Origin: JABDEZ01 sp965276955
GTDB taxonomy: Bacteria > Bacteroidota > Bacteroidia > Chitinophagales > Chitinophagaceae
Assembly: GCA_965276955.1 (NCBI GenBank)
Contig: CBDIBP010000033.1
Location: forward strand, 1-64,000
Direction of reading: 5' to 3'
DNA length: 64,000 bases
The stretch's first letter is position 1; every line of letters starts with the position of its first letter. The notes beneath the pieces were generated by a model, which worked only from the letters and a program-made list of their open reading frames with translations, was not told where the DNA came from and ran no database searches. Both the position numbers and the translations under genes were made by a program. Of this stretch, positions 45,139 to 54,466 are shown in pieces.

Positions 45139-46080
45139 ATGAGGGGGATTTTCTGCGCACTATGCATAATTATGCTGTTTTTAAAAGCAGATGGTCAGGT
45201 AAAAAGGCCTTTAATAATTGCCAGGACAAGCGGCAACATAACATTCCCAGGTGGAAAGCATATACGGATATATGGCTTCGCGGCCAAACTTAATGAACCG
45301 CTCGATCTGCCAGGTGCAACTATTGTGGCCACAGAAGGAGATAGCATGGAGATAGACCTTTGGAATGTATCGCAGGGCAACCCTCATGATCTGCAGATAA
45401 AAGGCATCAACCTTCAAAAGCGCAACGAGCCTCATGAAGTATATACCGATGATAACATTCATCATATGGAGCACGGCTATTATAGTTTTGTAGCCCCTCA
45501 TACAGGTACTTATATCTATTATTGTCCTGTAAATTATCCGTTAGATGTGCAAGCTGGCATGTTCGGCATATTGCAGGTAAAGCCCAAAGAGAACAATAAG
45601 CTGTATAATGATCACAGCGGCCAGGAATTATTGTGGTGCGGTTTTGAAGTAGATACCACTTGGCATACAGATGATGTACTGGATGCCGAACGTGCAGAAA
45701 CATCTAAAATGACAGAACAACTGCCCTATAGGCCGCAATACTTTTTAATTAACAACAAAAGGAATGGCCTGCCGGCAATGCCGGCAAAATTAAAGGGCAA
45801 AATTGGCGAGACAGTACTCATACGGCTGGCAAATGCGGGCTTTATGCAGCATATTATTAAGTTCCCCAAAGAAATCAAATGCACTGTTCTCACAAAAAAT
45901 GCAATGTCTCAGGCATCGGTTGATACCGCAAACACGCTAATTTTAAAACCTATGGATACTTATGAGATACTTGTTTCATCAGATCAGATGATAAATGGCT
46001 TTATTAGCTATGAATTTAGGGAAGAGAACCAGGCCATCCCTCCAACAATAAAAAAAATACCAGTATCAATAACTAAGTAA
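45139..46080 (+). CDS. Secreted cupredoxin / multicopper-oxidase-like protein
   Basis: 313 residues with an N-terminal signal peptide (about 1-19). Two cupredoxin-like domains follow. The first carries the segment EGDSMEIDLWNVSQGNPHDLQ, then HHMEHGYYSFVAPHTGTYIYY leading to a CPVNYPLDVQAGMFG loop, where Cys, His and Met match type 1 copper ligands. The second (about 190-300) looks degenerate, with no clear HCH motif. It is shorter than laccases and lacks the full trinuclear set I can see, so it may be an electron carrier rather than an oxidase. It is divergent from the tyrosinase (124-bp gap) and overlaps the next gene by one base. Confidence 0.8.
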   Translation: MRGIFCALCIIMLFLKADGQVKRPLIIARTSGNITFPGGKHIRIYGFAAKLNEPLDLPGATIVATEGDSMEIDLWNVSQGNPHDLQIKGINLQKRNEPHEVYTDDNIHHMEHGYYSFVAPHTGTYIYYCPVNYPLDVQAGMFGILQVKPKENNKLYNDHSGQELLWCGFEVDTTWHTDDVLDAERAETSKMTEQLPYRPQYFLINNKRNGLPAMPAKLKGKIGETVLIRLANAGFMQHIIKFPKEIKCTVLTKNAMSQASVDTANTLILKPMDTYEILVSSDQMINGFISYEFREENQAIPPTIKKIPVSITK

Positions 46081-46520
46081 TGATGCACAAAGCTAACCGG
46101 TACTTCCTTATTGTATTTCTTTTTGCTTGTAGCGTTGCAGCTAATGCACAAAGCAAACCAACATTCATTGTACAAGGCGACGCTGTAAAAAAGGAAATTG
46201 TAGAGCACACAGGATACCTCGAAAATTCGAAGATAACGGTAGTTAACACTTCTGATGAACCCATTTACCTGGAATGGGAGACTGTTTCTAATACTTTTCC
46301 AAAATCCTGGGACTGCTCCATGTGCCAGCATGGCAAATGCCAGATAGGGATACCCAAAGGCTCAATATTCAAAAAATTAGATTCGCAACAGGAAGGCTTT
46401 ATTGCTATCCATGTACTGCCTGATAAATATTCCGGCAGTGGCACCGTAAAGTTTAAGATATACGATAAGGAGCATCCTGAATATTATAAGATCTTAACGT
46501 TCTCAGTTAAGGTGCTGTAG
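46080..46520 (+). CDS. Small secreted partner of the cupredoxin
   Basis: 146 residues; signal peptide about 1-24 (cleaved near ANAQ). The mature part looks like one immunoglobulin-type beta sandwich (GYLENSKITVVNTSDEPIYL, GFIAIHVLPDKYSGSGTVKF) with a CSMCQHGKC cluster that could bind copper. Its start shares one base with the stop of the cupredoxin gene (TAATG), so the pair is coupled; an ATG 3 bp later is an alternative. It is reminiscent of DUF1573-like sandwiches but I would not assign it. Copper delivery to the cupredoxin is a plausible guess. Confidence 0.65.
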   Translation: MMHKANRYFLIVFLFACSVAANAQSKPTFIVQGDAVKKEIVEHTGYLENSKITVVNTSDEPIYLEWETVSNTFPKSWDCSMCQHGKCQIGIPKGSIFKKLDSQQEGFIAIHVLPDKYSGSGTVKFKIYDKEHPEYYKILTFSVKVL

Positions 46521-46570
46521 ACTTTCTTTTTTAAAATCGTTTTGCTGGTAGATACTTACGAAACCTCTTA

Positions 46571-46600
46571 AAACAATAAGAACCGCTATAGTAGCGGTTC
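46571..46600 (-). terminator. Terminator of tRNA-Arg (possibly bidirectional)
   Basis: GAACCGCTA and TAGCGGTTC (46580-46588 and 46592-46600) form a perfect 9-bp stem around TAG. On the minus strand it follows the tRNA end by 15 bp and is trailed by TTATTGTTTT. Confidence 0.75.
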
Positions 46601-46615
46601 TCTGTGCGATCGTAG

Positions 46616-46689
46616 TGACCGCGTCAGGATTCAAACCTGAAACCTTCTCATCCGTAGTGAGATGCTCTATTCAGTTGAGCTACGCAGCC
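46616..46689 (-). tRNA. tRNA-Arg (anticodon ACG)
   Basis: A full cloverleaf can be drawn on the minus strand: acceptor GGCTGCG with CGCGGTC (two G-T pairs), D arm containing AGCTCAACTGAATAGAGC, anticodon arm TCTCA-CTACGGA-TGAGA with anticodon ACG, and T arm with TTTGAAT-type loop sequence. Discriminator A at 46616; CCA is not encoded. ACG reads CGN arginine codons after deamination to ICG. Confidence 0.9.
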
Positions 46690-46800
46690 ATTTTTAAATG
46701 GGATTGCAAAGATAAACACTCTGCATTATTTTCCAAAGAAAAGATCATAATTATTGAACAAAAGATCGCGGGCACTTGTACAAGTGCCCGCTGCTGGTCA

Positions 46801-49653
46801 TTATTGTTGCTCTGGATACAGTATAGCAGTAAACTCGTTCTTCCCTGCGAACAGCAGATCTACAGTTGCTTTTATATCCTCCCTGGTTAGTTTGTTCACA
46901 TGGTCTTCATAGTGCAGCACTCTTTCTTTATCCCGGCTCCAGAATAGTATACTTTCCAGTTTACCGCTCCAGTAGTTGTTCTCCATTACAGCAGTACGGT
47001 ATTTTTCTATCCAGGTCTTTTTTACTTTATCCAGGTCTTTTTCATCGGGCCCTTGTACCTCCATATTCTTTATTTCATCTTTAGCAGCGGCTATAAGTTT
47101 GTCCACATTCTCTGGTCCGCAAGGCAGTTGCAGTATTATGTTGTAGTGCGGGTACGGCTCCTTGTCTACCCTGCTGTAAAAGCCTCCGGTATATATACCA
47201 CCCAGCTTTTCCCGTAGATTCTCTATCACTTTTATGTTCAGTATTTCAGCCACTGCCTGCGCTTTCATTGCCAGGTCTTCAGTATAGGGCACCTCGCCAT
47301 AGTGCATAGATATGATAAGGCTCTTTTTTTCCTTGCCTTTATATACATTCAGTTGGTGCTCACCTGTTATTGGCCGCACACCATTGTCTTTGTAGCTCAC
47401 CGGCTTACCGTCCTGTGGCAGGCTGCCCAGGTAGGTCTCTATCAGCGGCAGCGCCACATCGGTCTGCACGTTACCTACTATAAAGAAGTGGTACCCATCT
47501 GCCCTGCCCAGTTCATTTCTATATATCTCCAAGCTCCTGTCCAGTTTCAGCTTGTCAAAGTCTGCAGGCTTAGGAATGTTGGTTTTAGCCAGCGGGTTCC
47601 CGTTGAACAATACTTTAGTGAGCGTATCAGAAAAAGCTGCCTGCGGATTAGAAGATATGAATTGCAGTTGCGTTTTACTCTTATCTACGAATGCATTGAA
47701 CAGGCCATCGTCTTTCCGCGGCTGGGTCAGGTATAGGTTCACCAGCTGCAGCATGCTTTCCAGGTCTTTTACAGAGCTTTTACCTGCTACCACATCTGTT
47801 ATATCACTAAGGCTTGCCGTCACAGATACTGTTTTACCCGCCAATACCTTTTCCAGGTCATTCGGGCTGAATTTCCCTACACCCATTGCATCTACCACAT
47901 CGCCGGCAAACTGCGCATTGCTCTTGTCCGCAACACCATAATTACTTTTACCACCTTGTTTCACACCATGCAGCTGTATCTCATCGCTTTTAAAGGTGGT
48001 TGGTTTTATGGTCACCTTTATGCCATTGCTAAGCGTGTAGGTAGTAGCGCCCAGGTCGGCTTCCTCTACCTTGCTTATTACCTTGCCCGGAGCTGGCTTT
48101 ACGTCCATCAGGTTTGTAGCTATGGCTTTTTCTTCGGTCTTTGCTATATCCTGTTTCATAGCAGCGGCGGTCAGCGCAGCAAGCTCAGCGCTCGTAGGCA
48201 GCTTCACCTCAGCTTTATCAGGGCCGGTCACCAGGCTAAAAGTATTCTCATTCTTTGTCCACTCTGGTATAAGCTCGTTAAGGGTAGAGAGTTGTATAGA
48301 GGGCAACATAGCTTTATAATACCCATATTCTTTATCAATGCCGGGGAAGGGTTCATCATTCTCAAAATTGCGTATATACTCTTCTACATAATTGCTGCTT
48401 TCTGTAGTATGGCGCTCATTGTAGGTTTTCTCCATACCATTCATCATATCTTTTTTCGTGCGCTCCAGCTCATCCTGTGTAAATCCGTATTTCTTTGCCT
48501 TTATCAGTTCACCCGTCACTGCGTTCATAGCTATTTGCAGGCCGTCCTTGCCAAATGCCGCACCTATACCAAAACTCTCATACCCTTGTATCAGATCTTC
48601 GAAACTTGCTTCAGCACCAAGGAAGGGCGGCGTACTGCTTTGTGCCAGGTCATTCAGGCGCTGGTTCAGCATTTGCAATACCATACTACGCTCCAGGTCG
48701 TGCTTATAATCTTCTATCGTTACTTGTTTGTGCTTGCGGGTATACGGATAAAGTATTTGCAATACCGAATTTGTCGCTTCTTTGTCTGTTACTACTATTG
48801 CTTCTGGTTTCGTCCGTGCCTTCACATCTGCCTGCATGCGTGTCCTTTCACCTGCAGGATTTTTGATGTGTCCAAAGTGCTCCATCACCAGTTTCTTGGC
48901 TGTGATAGTATCTATATCCCCTACTATTATTACGGCTTCCAGGTCGGGGCGATACCAGTCCTTATAAAAACGACGTATATCGTCATATTTAAAGTTCTTT
49001 ATAATATCGTCCTTACCTATCGGCAGGCGCTCTGCATACAAAGATCCCGATGCCAATGAAGGGAAATACTTGTTCAGCATACGCATATTAGCACCTTTAC
49101 CCAGTCTGCTTTCTTCCAGTATCACATTACGCTCGTCATCTATGTCTTTATCCGTCAAGAGTGCATTATGGCTCCAGTCTTCCAGTATCTGGAATCCTTT
49201 ATTGATGTTATCAGGCTTATCTGTAGGTATCGGTAATATATATACCGTATTGTCAAACCCTGTATTTGCATTCAGGTCGGCGCCAAACTGGACACCTATA
49301 CTTTGCAGGTAGCTCACCAATTCATTTTTCTGAAAATTCTTGAGCCCGTTAAAGTTCATGTGCTCCATGAAGTGCGCCAGGCCCAGCTGTTTTTCATCTT
49401 CCAGTATAGAGCCTGCCTTTATCACCAAACGTAGTTCCACCTTATGCTCCGGCTTATTGTTATGGCGTATATAATAGGTAAGACCATTGGGCAGTTTACC
49501 TGTTGCTACTTCAGGGTCTACCGGCAGCGTAGCACCGGTTCTTTTGACCATACCAGTGGCATCATGTCTGGCCACATTTTGTGCAAACGAAACAGAACTG
49601 CCAAAACAAGTAATGGCTATAGCAACAATGGAGAGTACCTTGCCCAATTTCAT
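46801..49653 (-). CDS. M16-family zinc metallopeptidase, secreted
   Basis: 950 residues from the ATG at 49653, which opens a signal peptide (KVLSIVAIAITCFGSSVSFA). The active site is the inverted motif HFMEH (HxxEH) in LGLAHFMEHMNFNG, with a downstream E in the DDERNVILEE helix as third zinc ligand. Four M16 core domains fill the length: an active N-terminal half and an inactive second half without HxxEH (from about residue 500). It probably degrades peptides in the periplasm. It stands alone between tRNA-Arg and glmM, divergent from the latter. Confidence 0.95.
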   Translation of the reverse strand: MKLGKVLSIVAIAITCFGSSVSFAQNVARHDATGMVKRTGATLPVDPEVATGKLPNGLTYYIRHNNKPEHKVELRLVIKAGSILEDEKQLGLAHFMEHMNFNGLKNFQKNELVSYLQSIGVQFGADLNANTGFDNTVYILPIPTDKPDNINKGFQILEDWSHNALLTDKDIDDERNVILEESRLGKGANMRMLNKYFPSLASGSLYAERLPIGKDDIIKNFKYDDIRRFYKDWYRPDLEAVIIVGDIDTITAKKLVMEHFGHIKNPAGERTRMQADVKARTKPEAIVVTDKEATNSVLQILYPYTRKHKQVTIEDYKHDLERSMVLQMLNQRLNDLAQSSTPPFLGAEASFEDLIQGYESFGIGAAFGKDGLQIAMNAVTGELIKAKKYGFTQDELERTKKDMMNGMEKTYNERHTTESSNYVEEYIRNFENDEPFPGIDKEYGYYKAMLPSIQLSTLNELIPEWTKNENTFSLVTGPDKAEVKLPTSAELAALTAAAMKQDIAKTEEKAIATNLMDVKPAPGKVISKVEEADLGATTYTLSNGIKVTIKPTTFKSDEIQLHGVKQGGKSNYGVADKSNAQFAGDVVDAMGVGKFSPNDLEKVLAGKTVSVTASLSDITDVVAGKSSVKDLESMLQLVNLYLTQPRKDDGLFNAFVDKSKTQLQFISSNPQAAFSDTLTKVLFNGNPLAKTNIPKPADFDKLKLDRSLEIYRNELGRADGYHFFIVGNVQTDVALPLIETYLGSLPQDGKPVSYKDNGVRPITGEHQLNVYKGKEKKSLIISMHYGEVPYTEDLAMKAQAVAEILNIKVIENLREKLGGIYTGGFYSRVDKEPYPHYNIILQLPCGPENVDKLIAAAKDEIKNMEVQGPDEKDLDKVKKTWIEKYRTAVMENNYWSGKLESILFWSRDKERVLHYEDHVNKLTREDIKATVDLLFAGKNEFTAILYPEQQ

Positions 49654-49820
49654 GTATCTAAAATTTTGCACAAAGTAATACCATTTAGTAACATTCTTTT
49701 CTCTGTTGCAGCTCCCGGACAGCTAAAATATTGTTAGAAATACTCAATTATATCTATTCCCATTTTTCATGACATCACTTTTACTGAAAGCAGTATCTTC
49801 GTCCCGAAGTATTTGAATTT

Positions 49821-51218
49821 ATGGCACTTATAAGATCTATATCCGGCATCAGGGGCACCATTGGTGGCAAGCCGGGCACAGCCCTCACTCCTATCGATGT
49901 AGTAAAGTTCACAACAGCCTATGGCGCATGGATAGCGCAGCAGGGCGTAGATAGCAAAACAATAATCCTGGGCCGCGATGCCCGTATTTCTGGCGCTATG
50001 GTTTCTGGTCTCGTTGTGGCCACACTGCAAAGCATTGGCCTCAGTGTTATAGACCTCGGACTGAGCACCACACCTACTGTAGAGATGGCGGTAAAAGAAG
50101 AAGGCGCAGCAGGCGGTATCATCATCACTGCCAGCCACAATCCTAAAGAGTGGAACGCACTGAAACTGCTGAATAAAGATGGTGAGTTCCTTAGTGCTGC
50201 CGACGGCGAGTGGCTGCTCAACTATGCAGAAAATAACGAAACTATTTTTAGCGAAGTAAATAAGCTCGGCACAGTTACACAAGACAATACCTGGATACAA
50301 AAACATATAGACATCATACTGGCACACCCCCTGGTAGATATAGCTGCTATCACAGCAAAAGGTTTTAAAATAGTGGTGGACCCGGTGAACTCTACTGGCG
50401 CTATTGCCGTGCCTCAATTGCTAAAAGCATTGGGCGTAGAAGACATCACCATGATCAACGATGAGGTGAACGGTCGCTTTGCACACAACCCTGAACCACT
50501 GCCGGAAAACCTTTCGGAACTGTGCTCTGTAGTAAAAAAGAAAAATGCCTCATTAGGTATAGCTGTTGACCCGGATGTGGACCGTCTTTGCTTTGTTTGC
50601 GAAGATGGCAGCCTGTTTGGCGAGGAGTATACGCTCGTAGCCGTGGCCGACTATATTTTGACACACAAAAAGGGCAATACAGTATCCAACATGTCCTCTA
50701 CCCGTGCTTTGCGCGATGTTACCGAGAAACATGGCGGCGAGTACACACCCAGTGCTGTAGGCGAGGTGAACGTAGTTACCAAAATGAAAGCGGTGAACGC
50801 TGTTATTGGCGGCGAAGGCAATGGCGGCATCATAGTACCCGAACTGCACTATGGTAGAGATGCACTCATTGGCATAGCCTTGTTCCTTACGCACCTGGCC
50901 AGGTCGGGCAAGACTGCTAAAATGTTGCGCAGCACTTATCCCGATTACTTCATCTCTAAGAACAAGATAGAATTAAGCGAGGATATAAACGTCAAGCACA
51001 TCTTTGAGCAGATCAAAAAGAAATACAAAAAACAACCGATCAATACAGAAGATGGCCTGAAAGTCGAATTCGATAAGGATTGGGTACACCTGCGTACCTC
51101 CAATACCGAACCTATCATCCGCATATATGCCGAAAGCCATACCGAGACCATGGCCAACAACATAGCCAAGCGCATGATGGAGGACATCAAGGAAATGATG
51201 CAGGTAAGATCAGAATAA
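49821..51218 (+). CDS. glmM: Phosphoglucosamine mutase
   Basis: 465 residues with the four-domain phosphohexomutase layout: SISGIRGTIGG near the start, the phosphoserine loop IIITASHNPKEWN around residue 100, the metal site DPDVDR, GGEGNGG in the sugar-binding domain and RTSNTEPIIRIYAE in the phosphate-binding domain. GlmM makes glucosamine-1-P for cell-wall precursors. The family motifs leave room for a phosphomannomutase, but GEGNGGII suits GlmM as annotated in Bacteroidota. A terminator follows. Confidence 0.88.
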   Translation: MALIRSISGIRGTIGGKPGTALTPIDVVKFTTAYGAWIAQQGVDSKTIILGRDARISGAMVSGLVVATLQSIGLSVIDLGLSTTPTVEMAVKEEGAAGGIIITASHNPKEWNALKLLNKDGEFLSAADGEWLLNYAENNETIFSEVNKLGTVTQDNTWIQKHIDIILAHPLVDIAAITAKGFKIVVDPVNSTGAIAVPQLLKALGVEDITMINDEVNGRFAHNPEPLPENLSELCSVVKKKNASLGIAVDPDVDRLCFVCEDGSLFGEEYTLVAVADYILTHKKGNTVSNMSSTRALRDVTEKHGGEYTPSAVGEVNVVTKMKAVNAVIGGEGNGGIIVPELHYGRDALIGIALFLTHLARSGKTAKMLRSTYPDYFISKNKIELSEDINVKHIFEQIKKKYKKQPINTEDGLKVEFDKDWVHLRTSNTEPIIRIYAESHTETMANNIAKRMMEDIKEMMQVRSE

Positions 51219-51242
51219 TTATTCCATATATAACTTCATAAG

Positions 51243-51276
51243 ACCCAATATCCCCCAAAGGGTGTTGGGTTTTATA
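51243..51276 (+). terminator. Terminator of glmM
   Basis: ACCCAA (51243-51248) pairs with TTGGGT (51265-51270), with an inner CCC-AAAG-GG pairing, followed by TTTATAGTTTT. Confidence 0.7.
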
Positions 51277-51300
51277 GTTTTAGGCTATTACTTTTATCAC

Positions 51301-52659
51301 ATGAAGCTTCGTTTATTCCTTTTCATCTCCATTGCATCTATCAGCCATTGCCACGCGCAAGACTCCGTAATGATGCGCCGCATTGCCGATACCGTGCTAC
51401 TGCATAGCCCATGCTACAGCAACCTGCGCGTGCTGTGCAAAACCATAGGACATCGCATCAGTGGGTCACCAGAGGCTGCCCGTGCAGTGGTATGGGGCGA
51501 GCAAATGATGAAAGCGACCGGCGCTGATAAAGTGTGGCTGCAACCGGTAGATGTACCATATTGGGTACGCGGCAAAGAAAAATTGAGACTTAAGTACGGC
51601 AATGAGCAGTATCACGATGTCACTATGTTATCTCTCGGCAATAGCACGGGTACCGATGGTAAGGTGGTAGAAGCTCCCTTAATACTTGTACACAACTTAG
51701 AGGAGTTCAACGCGTTGCCTGCAGAAGAAGTAAAAGGCAAGATCGTATTCTTCAACTACCGCTTTCGTCAGGACCTCATAAGTACATTCGAGGCCTATGG
51801 CGATGCTGTAAAATATCGCGGGTCAGGCGCCATATGGGCCAGCAAAAAGGGCGCTGTAGGCGTCATTATCCGGTCTATGTCCACAGGTGTTGATGATGTT
51901 CCGCATACAGGCTCCATCCGCAAAGACACGTTGACCAAGATACCAGCCGTAGCCATAGGCAACCTTTCCGCCGACAAACTGGAGCAGGAATACGCCAAAG
52001 GGAAAGTAATGGCCAGCATACAGAACGAAGCCCATATGATGCCCAACCCCGTGCGTTCTTACAACGTGATAGGTGAGATAAAGGGTAGCGAACACCCTGA
52101 ACAGATCATCATCGTAGGCGGCCACCTCGATTCATGGGATGTTGGCGAAGGCGCCAACGATGACGGCTCAGGTGTGGTGCAAAGCATGGAAGTGATCCGC
52201 GCTTTCAAGGCCCTGGGTATACGCCCTAAGCATACCATACGCGCTGTCCTATTCATGAACGAAGAGAATGGCCTGAAGGGTGGTCTTGCCTATGCTGATA
52301 GTGCAAAGGCCAACCACGAGCAGCACATCCTGGCTATAGAGACAGATGCCGGTGGCTTCTCCCCTCGTGGCTTAGGGCTGGAAATGCCGGAAGCGAAGAA
52401 GGAGAAGATACGCGCTTTTGCTCCTCTGTTCCTGCCCTATGGCGTGTATGACTTCTATAAAGAAGAGGGTGGCTCGGATATAAGCCCGTTGGCAAAACAG
52501 GACGTACCCATCATGGGCCTGCTCCCCGACCCCCAACGCTACTTCGATCTGCACCATACCAACAATGATGTATTCGAGAACGTGAACCACCGCGAACTAA
52601 AACTGGGTGCGTCAACGCTGGCACAGATCATATATCTTGTAGACGAACACGGGCTTTAA
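51301..52659 (+). CDS. Secreted M28-family aminopeptidase (carboxypeptidase Q-like)
   Basis: 452 residues from the ATG at 51301, which starts a signal peptide (LRLFLFISIASISHCHA). A PA-type insert lies at about 130-220. The co-catalytic zinc site is complete: GGHLDSWDVGEGANDDGSG supplies His and Asp, FMNEENGLKG the Glu pair, IETDAGGF an Asp, and DLHHTNNDVFE the last His. It should remove amino-acid residues from peptides in the periplasm or outside. A 23-bp gap separates it from the ABC permease. Confidence 0.92.
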   Translation: MKLRLFLFISIASISHCHAQDSVMMRRIADTVLLHSPCYSNLRVLCKTIGHRISGSPEAARAVVWGEQMMKATGADKVWLQPVDVPYWVRGKEKLRLKYGNEQYHDVTMLSLGNSTGTDGKVVEAPLILVHNLEEFNALPAEEVKGKIVFFNYRFRQDLISTFEAYGDAVKYRGSGAIWASKKGAVGVIIRSMSTGVDDVPHTGSIRKDTLTKIPAVAIGNLSADKLEQEYAKGKVMASIQNEAHMMPNPVRSYNVIGEIKGSEHPEQIIIVGGHLDSWDVGEGANDDGSGVVQSMEVIRAFKALGIRPKHTIRAVLFMNEENGLKGGLAYADSAKANHEQHILAIETDAGGFSPRGLGLEMPEAKKEKIRAFAPLFLPYGVYDFYKEEGGSDISPLAKQDVPIMGLLPDPQRYFDLHHTNNDVFENVNHRELKLGASTLAQIIYLVDEHGL

Positions 52660-52682
52660 GTTCATATAAAAACAATAATTAG

Positions 52683-53801
52683 TTGAGCACCAGCGCAAAC
52701 ACATCGGTATTAAAAAGGTTATTGCGCCGCCCTTCAGCTATTGTTGCATGTATCATTATTGGCATCACCTGCCTGGTAGCATTGTTTGCCTACCAGCTGG
52801 CGCCTGATGATACCCCAAAAGCCAATACACTTATTGTAGAGTTGAGTGCCCGCCCGCCCGGCTTCAGCAAGCAACTATTATATGTGCCCAACCATAGGTT
52901 TGCTATTGCAAAAACGCTTACTAACTGGTTTACAGGTACGCCAGCCACTTATAAAGCTGTGCCCATAAATGGCTATTCATTTACTGGCAGTACACTTACC
53001 GTGCAGCACTATATCGATGACGGTATACAGGACACGCTCACCTACCCTGCCGCACAGCTACTGCCTGCTTCTTGGTTAAATGCCCCAATAACAAGCCAGC
53101 AGACCTACATCAAAACCCTCATTCACACCCGCACTTTTTATCTCGGCACTGATCGTTATGGCCGCGATATTCTCTCCCGTTTGCTCATTGGCGCACGGGT
53201 CAGCCTGGCTGTGGGGTTGGTAGCGGTACTGCTATCGCTCACCATAGGTATAGTTCTGGGCTGCATTGCGGGTTATTACGGAGGCGCCATAGACAATGCG
53301 GTCATGTGGATCATCAACATACTGTGGGCCATACCTACCTTACTGCTGGTATTTGCCATTACGCTTACCATAGGCAAGGGCTTCTGGGAGATCTTCGTGG
53401 CCATTGGCCTCACTATGTGGGTGGGTGCCGCCCGCCTCATTCGTGGCCAGGTGCTGGTACTGCGCGAGATGGAATATATCACCGCAGCCCGGGCACTAGG
53501 CCTGGGCAATTTTCGCATTATCTTCCGGCACATACTACCCAATATTGCCGGTCCCGTAATGGTAGTTGCCGCCAGTAATTTTGCCGCTGCCATACTCATT
53601 GAAGCCGGACTCAGCTTCCTGGGTATAGGCGTACAGCCACCCCAACCCTCCTGGGGACTCATGATAAAGGAACATTACAGCTTCCTGCTCACCAACCGCC
53701 CCATGCTGGCGCTGATACCCGGTATAGCTATCATGTTGCTGGTATATGCTTTCAATATATTAGGGAATGGATTGAGGGATGCGCTGGATACAAGAGGATA
53801 G
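52683..53801 (+). CDS. Lone ABC transporter permease (DppC/OppC type) with a periplasmic insert
   Basis: 372 residues, starting at TTG (no ATG is available in frame near the domain start). One membrane helix near 17-38 is followed by a long soluble insert (about 40-150) and then the classical permease domain: GTDRYGRDILSRLLIGARVSLAVG, the EAA loop ITAARALGLGNFRIIFRHILPN, and four to five helices. This fits the DppC/OppC group, but the insert between the first and second helices is larger than usual. No ATPase, partner permease or binding protein is adjacent, so the partners must be elsewhere. Confidence 0.85.
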   Translation: MSTSANTSVLKRLLRRPSAIVACIIIGITCLVALFAYQLAPDDTPKANTLIVELSARPPGFSKQLLYVPNHRFAIAKTLTNWFTGTPATYKAVPINGYSFTGSTLTVQHYIDDGIQDTLTYPAAQLLPASWLNAPITSQQTYIKTLIHTRTFYLGTDRYGRDILSRLLIGARVSLAVGLVAVLLSLTIGIVLGCIAGYYGGAIDNAVMWIINILWAIPTLLLVFAITLTIGKGFWEIFVAIGLTMWVGAARLIRGQVLVLREMEYITAARALGLGNFRIIFRHILPNIAGPVMVVAASNFAAAILIEAGLSFLGIGVQPPQPSWGLMIKEHYSFLLTNRPMLALIPGIAIMLLVYAFNILGNGLRDALDTRG

Positions 53802-53810
53802 CAAATTAAA

Positions 53811-54107
53811 TTAGCTAGCTGTTTTACCAAGATCTCTTTTCCGCGTATCATACATGTTCAGTATCACTATCTTATTTTTCTCTACTCTGTAGTAAAGCCT
53901 ATTATGCTTGGTAATAAATGTACTCCGTACATCAGGTATGCTCGTTAACGAACCGATATAAGGATGCGATTGTAACGCATAGATACGTGCATACACTGTA
54001 TCCAAAAAAGAATGGGCAACTTTACTGCCCCATTCTCTTTCTAAAAAATCGAGTACATCCAATAGCTTATTTGTGAATCGCTTATTGACCACTACTTCAT
54101 ACGCCAT
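53811..54107 (-). CDS. RelE/ParE-family toxin
   Basis: 98 residues, no signal. The ParE-like sequence is clear: VVVNKRFTNKLLDVLDFLEREWG, an ALQSHPYIGSLTSIPDVRS turn, RLYYRVEKNKIVILNMYDTR and the basic end KRDLGK. Relatives inhibit gyrase (ParE) or cut mRNA (RelE); the family does not decide which. The start overlaps the antitoxin gene by 16 bp, so the pair is one operon. Confidence 0.85.
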   Translation of the reverse strand: MAYEVVVNKRFTNKLLDVLDFLEREWGSKVAHSFLDTVYARIYALQSHPYIGSLTSIPDVRSTFITKHNRLYYRVEKNKIVILNMYDTRKRDLGKTAS

Positions 54108-54334
54108 CTATCCATTATATTATTGAATTCGGACAACGGCATAGTATTCTTTTCAACCGGTTCTTTTGATAAAAATGTCAATTCCTTATGATCAGCATCT
54201 GTTAGTAAAACAGAAAGATCCGTATGACCTTGCAAGGAAAATGACAATTCTTCATCCAACATCCGCAATATATCTTCATCATTAACAGCAGTTATTTGTT
54301 TGATGAGGTTTTGTTGCATTTTTTGAACATCCAT
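54092..54334 (-). CDS. Antitoxin of the ParE-like pair
   Basis: 80 residues from the ATG at 54334, which opens a typical short helix MDVQKMQQNLIKQITAVNDE; a longer frame to 54427 is possible but adds residues that look unlike an antitoxin. The C-terminal part (MPLSEFNNIMDRWRMK) should wrap the toxin. It is not of the classic ribbon-helix-helix kind that I can see; helical bundles of this kind occur with Bacteroidota RelE/ParE toxins. The upstream 201-bp repeats may lie in its promoter. Confidence 0.75.
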   Translation of the reverse strand: MDVQKMQQNLIKQITAVNDEDILRMLDEELSFSLQGHTDLSVLLTDADHKELTFLSKEPVEKNTMPLSEFNNIMDRWRMK

Positions 54335-54466
54335 CTTTGCTGAATTTGAAAAAATAAAGTTACGAAAAATGTGTACATCTTCTTCCATCCCATACTTTAT
54401 CGTTTTGTATCTTTGGGCCTGATTCACAAGACGTCTAGGTGTTCATTACTTCTATCGTGGCTGAAA

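Noticed and set aside
46615..46890. A 91-codon plus-strand frame
   Set aside because: It runs antisense through tRNA-Arg and the end of the M16 gene, so it is not a credible gene.
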